Source: Coriobacteriia bacterium
GTDB taxonomy: Bacteria; Actinomycetota; Coriobacteriia; Anaerosomatales; SLCP01
Length of the DNA: 14,514 bases
NCBI GenBank assembly: GCA_007123455.1
Contig: SKKZ01000268.1
Span: 1 to 14,514 of the forward strand
Direction: 5' to 3'
The translations under genes were made by a program, and so were the position numbers. The notes under the pieces are model-generated. The model was not told the origin of the DNA, searched no databases, and saw only the letters and a list, made by a program, of their open reading frames with translations. Shown one piece after another: positions 13,441 to 14,514 of this stretch (its first letter is position 1; every line of letters begins with the position of its first letter).

Positions 13441-14148
13441 GTGCTGAACGTCAAAGACCTACACACCTTCTACGGGAAGATCGAGGCGCTCAAGGGCATC
13501 AGCGTCGAGGTGAACGAGGGCGAGATCGTGACGCTTATCGGCGCCAACGGTGCGGGCAAGTCCACGACGCTCAAGACCGTCTCCGGTCAGATCGCCCCCC
13601 GTAACGGCTCCATCGAGTTCCTCGGTCAGCAGATCGCCGGCATGCCGTCGCATCAGGTCACCGCTAAGCGCGTGATCCAGGTGCCCGAGGGACGCCGCAT
13701 CTTCGCGCAGATGACGGTGCGCGAGAACCTCGAGATGGGCGCGTTCCTGCGCACCGACAAGGAGGAGATCGCAGCGGACCTCGAGCGTGTCCTCGAGCTC
13801 TTCCCCCGGCTGAGCGAGCGGCTTGCACAGAAAGGCGGGACGCTTTCCGGTGGCGAGCAGCAGATGCTCGCGATCGCCCGCGGCATGATGGCCCGGCCCC
13901 AACTGCTCATGCTCGATGAGCCGTCGATGGGCCTGGCACCCGTCATCGTCGAAGTCATCTTCGAAACCATCAAGAAGCTCAACAAGGACGGGACGACGAT
14001 CTTGCTCGTCGAGCAGAATGCGGCTATGGCCCTGCAGGTCGCCCACCGCGGCTACGTGCTGGAGACCGGCTCGGTCGCGCTCCAGGGCACCGGACAGGAG
14101 CTGCTGCGCAACGAGCGGGTCCGCAAGACCTATCTCGGAGAGCTGTAG
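13441..14148 (+). CDS. livF: Branched-chain amino acid ABC transporter ATPase LivF
   Basis: This is the second ATPase, 235 residues, the normal LivF length. Walker A is GANGAGKST (34-42). The LivF-specific 'VIQVPEGRRIFAQMTVRENLEMGAF' holds the Q-loop region. The signature is LSGGEQQMLAIARGMM, Walker B is LLMLDEPSMGLAP, and the switch region is 'LLVEQNAAMALQVAHRGYVLETG'. GTG 13441 lies 12 bases after the livG stop with GGAGGG about 7 bases upstream. It is the last gene of the operon, and a strong hairpin begins 23 bases later. Confidence 0.95.
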   Translation: MLNVKDLHTFYGKIEALKGISVEVNEGEIVTLIGANGAGKSTTLKTVSGQIAPRNGSIEFLGQQIAGMPSHQVTAKRVIQVPEGRRIFAQMTVRENLEMGAFLRTDKEEIAADLERVLELFPRLSERLAQKGGTLSGGEQQMLAIARGMMARPQLLMLDEPSMGLAPVIVEVIFETIKKLNKDGTTILLVEQNAAMALQVAHRGYVLETGSVALQGTGQELLRNERVRKTYLGEL

Positions 14149-14171
14149 TCGCATCCGCCTGCACGGTGAAC

Positions 14172-14205
14172 GACGGCCCGGTTCGGGATTTCGAGCCGGG
14201 CCGTC
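14172..14205. terminator. Terminal hairpin of the liv operon, probably bidirectional
   Basis: Arms 14172-14185 and 14192-14205 form a 14-bp stem with one G-T wobble around the loop GGATTT. GTGA (14166-14169) and TCAC (14206-14209) extend the base after a 2-base bulge. The hairpin lies just after livF and directly against the stop codon of the opposing amidohydrolase gene, so it could end transcripts from both sides. There is no T tract. Confidence 0.78.
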
Positions 14206-14514
14206 TCACGTCGTGTGGCCGAGCCGCCACTGGCCTGCCGACATGACCGACGCCAGTGTCGAGCGGCCCCCGCGTTCGAGGAGCGCGTCGTATGGATCGC
14301 CGCTTGCGGCGCCGCAGCGGAAGACGGCCAGATCTGCCTGGCGTCCGGCTGCAAGGGTACCGAACGAGTCGTCGAGGCCGAGCACGGCCGCCCCGTCGGC
14401 GGTAGCCATACGGATGACGCGTTCGGCCGACAGGTGCGGGGCGAGCGCGTGGACCGCGCGGGCCTCTTCGAGCAGATCGAGATCGGTGTTGCTTGCCAGT
14501 GAATCGGTGCCGAG
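14206..14514 (-). CDS. Amidohydrolase, cytosine deaminase/chlorohydrolase type (C-terminal part only)
   Basis: The frame is open to the right edge of the window, so 102 C-terminal residues are seen and the start is outside. The visible part begins LGTDSLASNTDLDLLEEARA. Its Asp in GTDS is the conserved metal-binding residue of the last barrel strand in this superfamily. It continues with 'LSAERVIRMATADGAAVLGLDDSFGTLAAGRQADLAVF', the classical closing segment (xxATxxGAxxLGL..xGxLxxGxxADLxxF), and 'DPYDALLERG'. The LGTDSLASN pattern resembles aminofutalosine deaminase (menaquinone synthesis by the futalosine route), S-adenosylhomocysteine/methylthioadenosine deaminase and chlorohydrolase-like enzymes. 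The substrate cannot be fixed from this part. It converges on livF and shares its hairpin. Confidence 0.88.
   Translation of the reverse strand, partial: LGTDSLASNTDLDLLEEARAVHALAPHLSAERVIRMATADGAAVLGLDDSFGTLAAGRQADLAVFRCGAASGDPYDALLERGGRSTLASVMSAGQWRLGHTT

Noticed and set aside
1..14514. Mobile elements, CRISPR arrays, tRNA or rRNA genes
   Set aside because: No transposase or integrase frame, regularly spaced repeats or RNA-gene signatures were seen. Genes are ordinary in composition and order.

Overview
The window looks like chromosomal DNA from a high-GC bacterium. Reading frames are dense, GTG starts are frequent, and two starts overlap the previous stop as GTGA. A Gram-positive type solute-binding lipoprotein and an Rrf2 regulator ending in MYHI suggest an actinobacterium-like host. 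The mix of a ferredoxin:thioredoxin reductase-type protein, a glutaredoxin and a corrinoid-type importer would suit an anaerobic member such as a Coriobacteriia relative. That placement is inference. No IS element, phage gene, CRISPR array, tRNA or rRNA was seen.

Layout. (1) Positions 1-3012, plus strand: a BtuFCD-like importer, with a substrate-binding protein cut by the left edge, a FecCD-type permease, and an ATPase with an unusual C-terminal extension of about 146 residues. (2) Positions 5781-3005, minus strand: an apparent operon of an NDH-2-like flavoprotein, a YycJ-like metallo-beta-lactamase fold hydrolase, an unrecognised 56-residue membrane peptide, and a cysteine-rich DUF1284 protein. 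Its end overlaps the importer ATPase tail to tail. (3) Positions 5911-6806, plus strand: a CPYC glutaredoxin overlapping a gene that joins a ferredoxin:thioredoxin reductase catalytic-type domain to a Rieske [2Fe-2S] domain. This is the most interesting unit. (4) Positions 8345-6933, minus strand: an NfeD-SPFH membrane pair, separated from unit 3 by a nested double inverted repeat. (5) Positions 8439-8946: an Rrf2 regulator with a near-consensus sigma-70 promoter overlapped by regularly spaced ATGC/GCAT half-sites. (6) Positions 8976-14205: a complete branched-chain amino acid importer operon, livKHMGF, with a structured leader, a hairpin after livK and a terminal hairpin. (7) Positions 14514-14206, minus strand: the C-terminal end of a cytosine-deaminase/chlorohydrolase-type amidohydrolase cut by the right edge.

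How the parts work together. Units 1 and 6 are nutrient importers. Unit 3 looks like a small electron-transfer and thiol-redox module: a Rieske cluster could feed a [4Fe-4S]/disulfide centre that reduces the neighbouring glutaredoxin. Unit 2 pairs a respiratory-type flavoprotein with nuclease-like and metal-binding proteins of unclear joint purpose. There is no gene-free stretch above 300 bases. The three largest gaps (8346-8529, 8947-9114, 10327-10469) hold promoters, a leader and a hairpin, described below.
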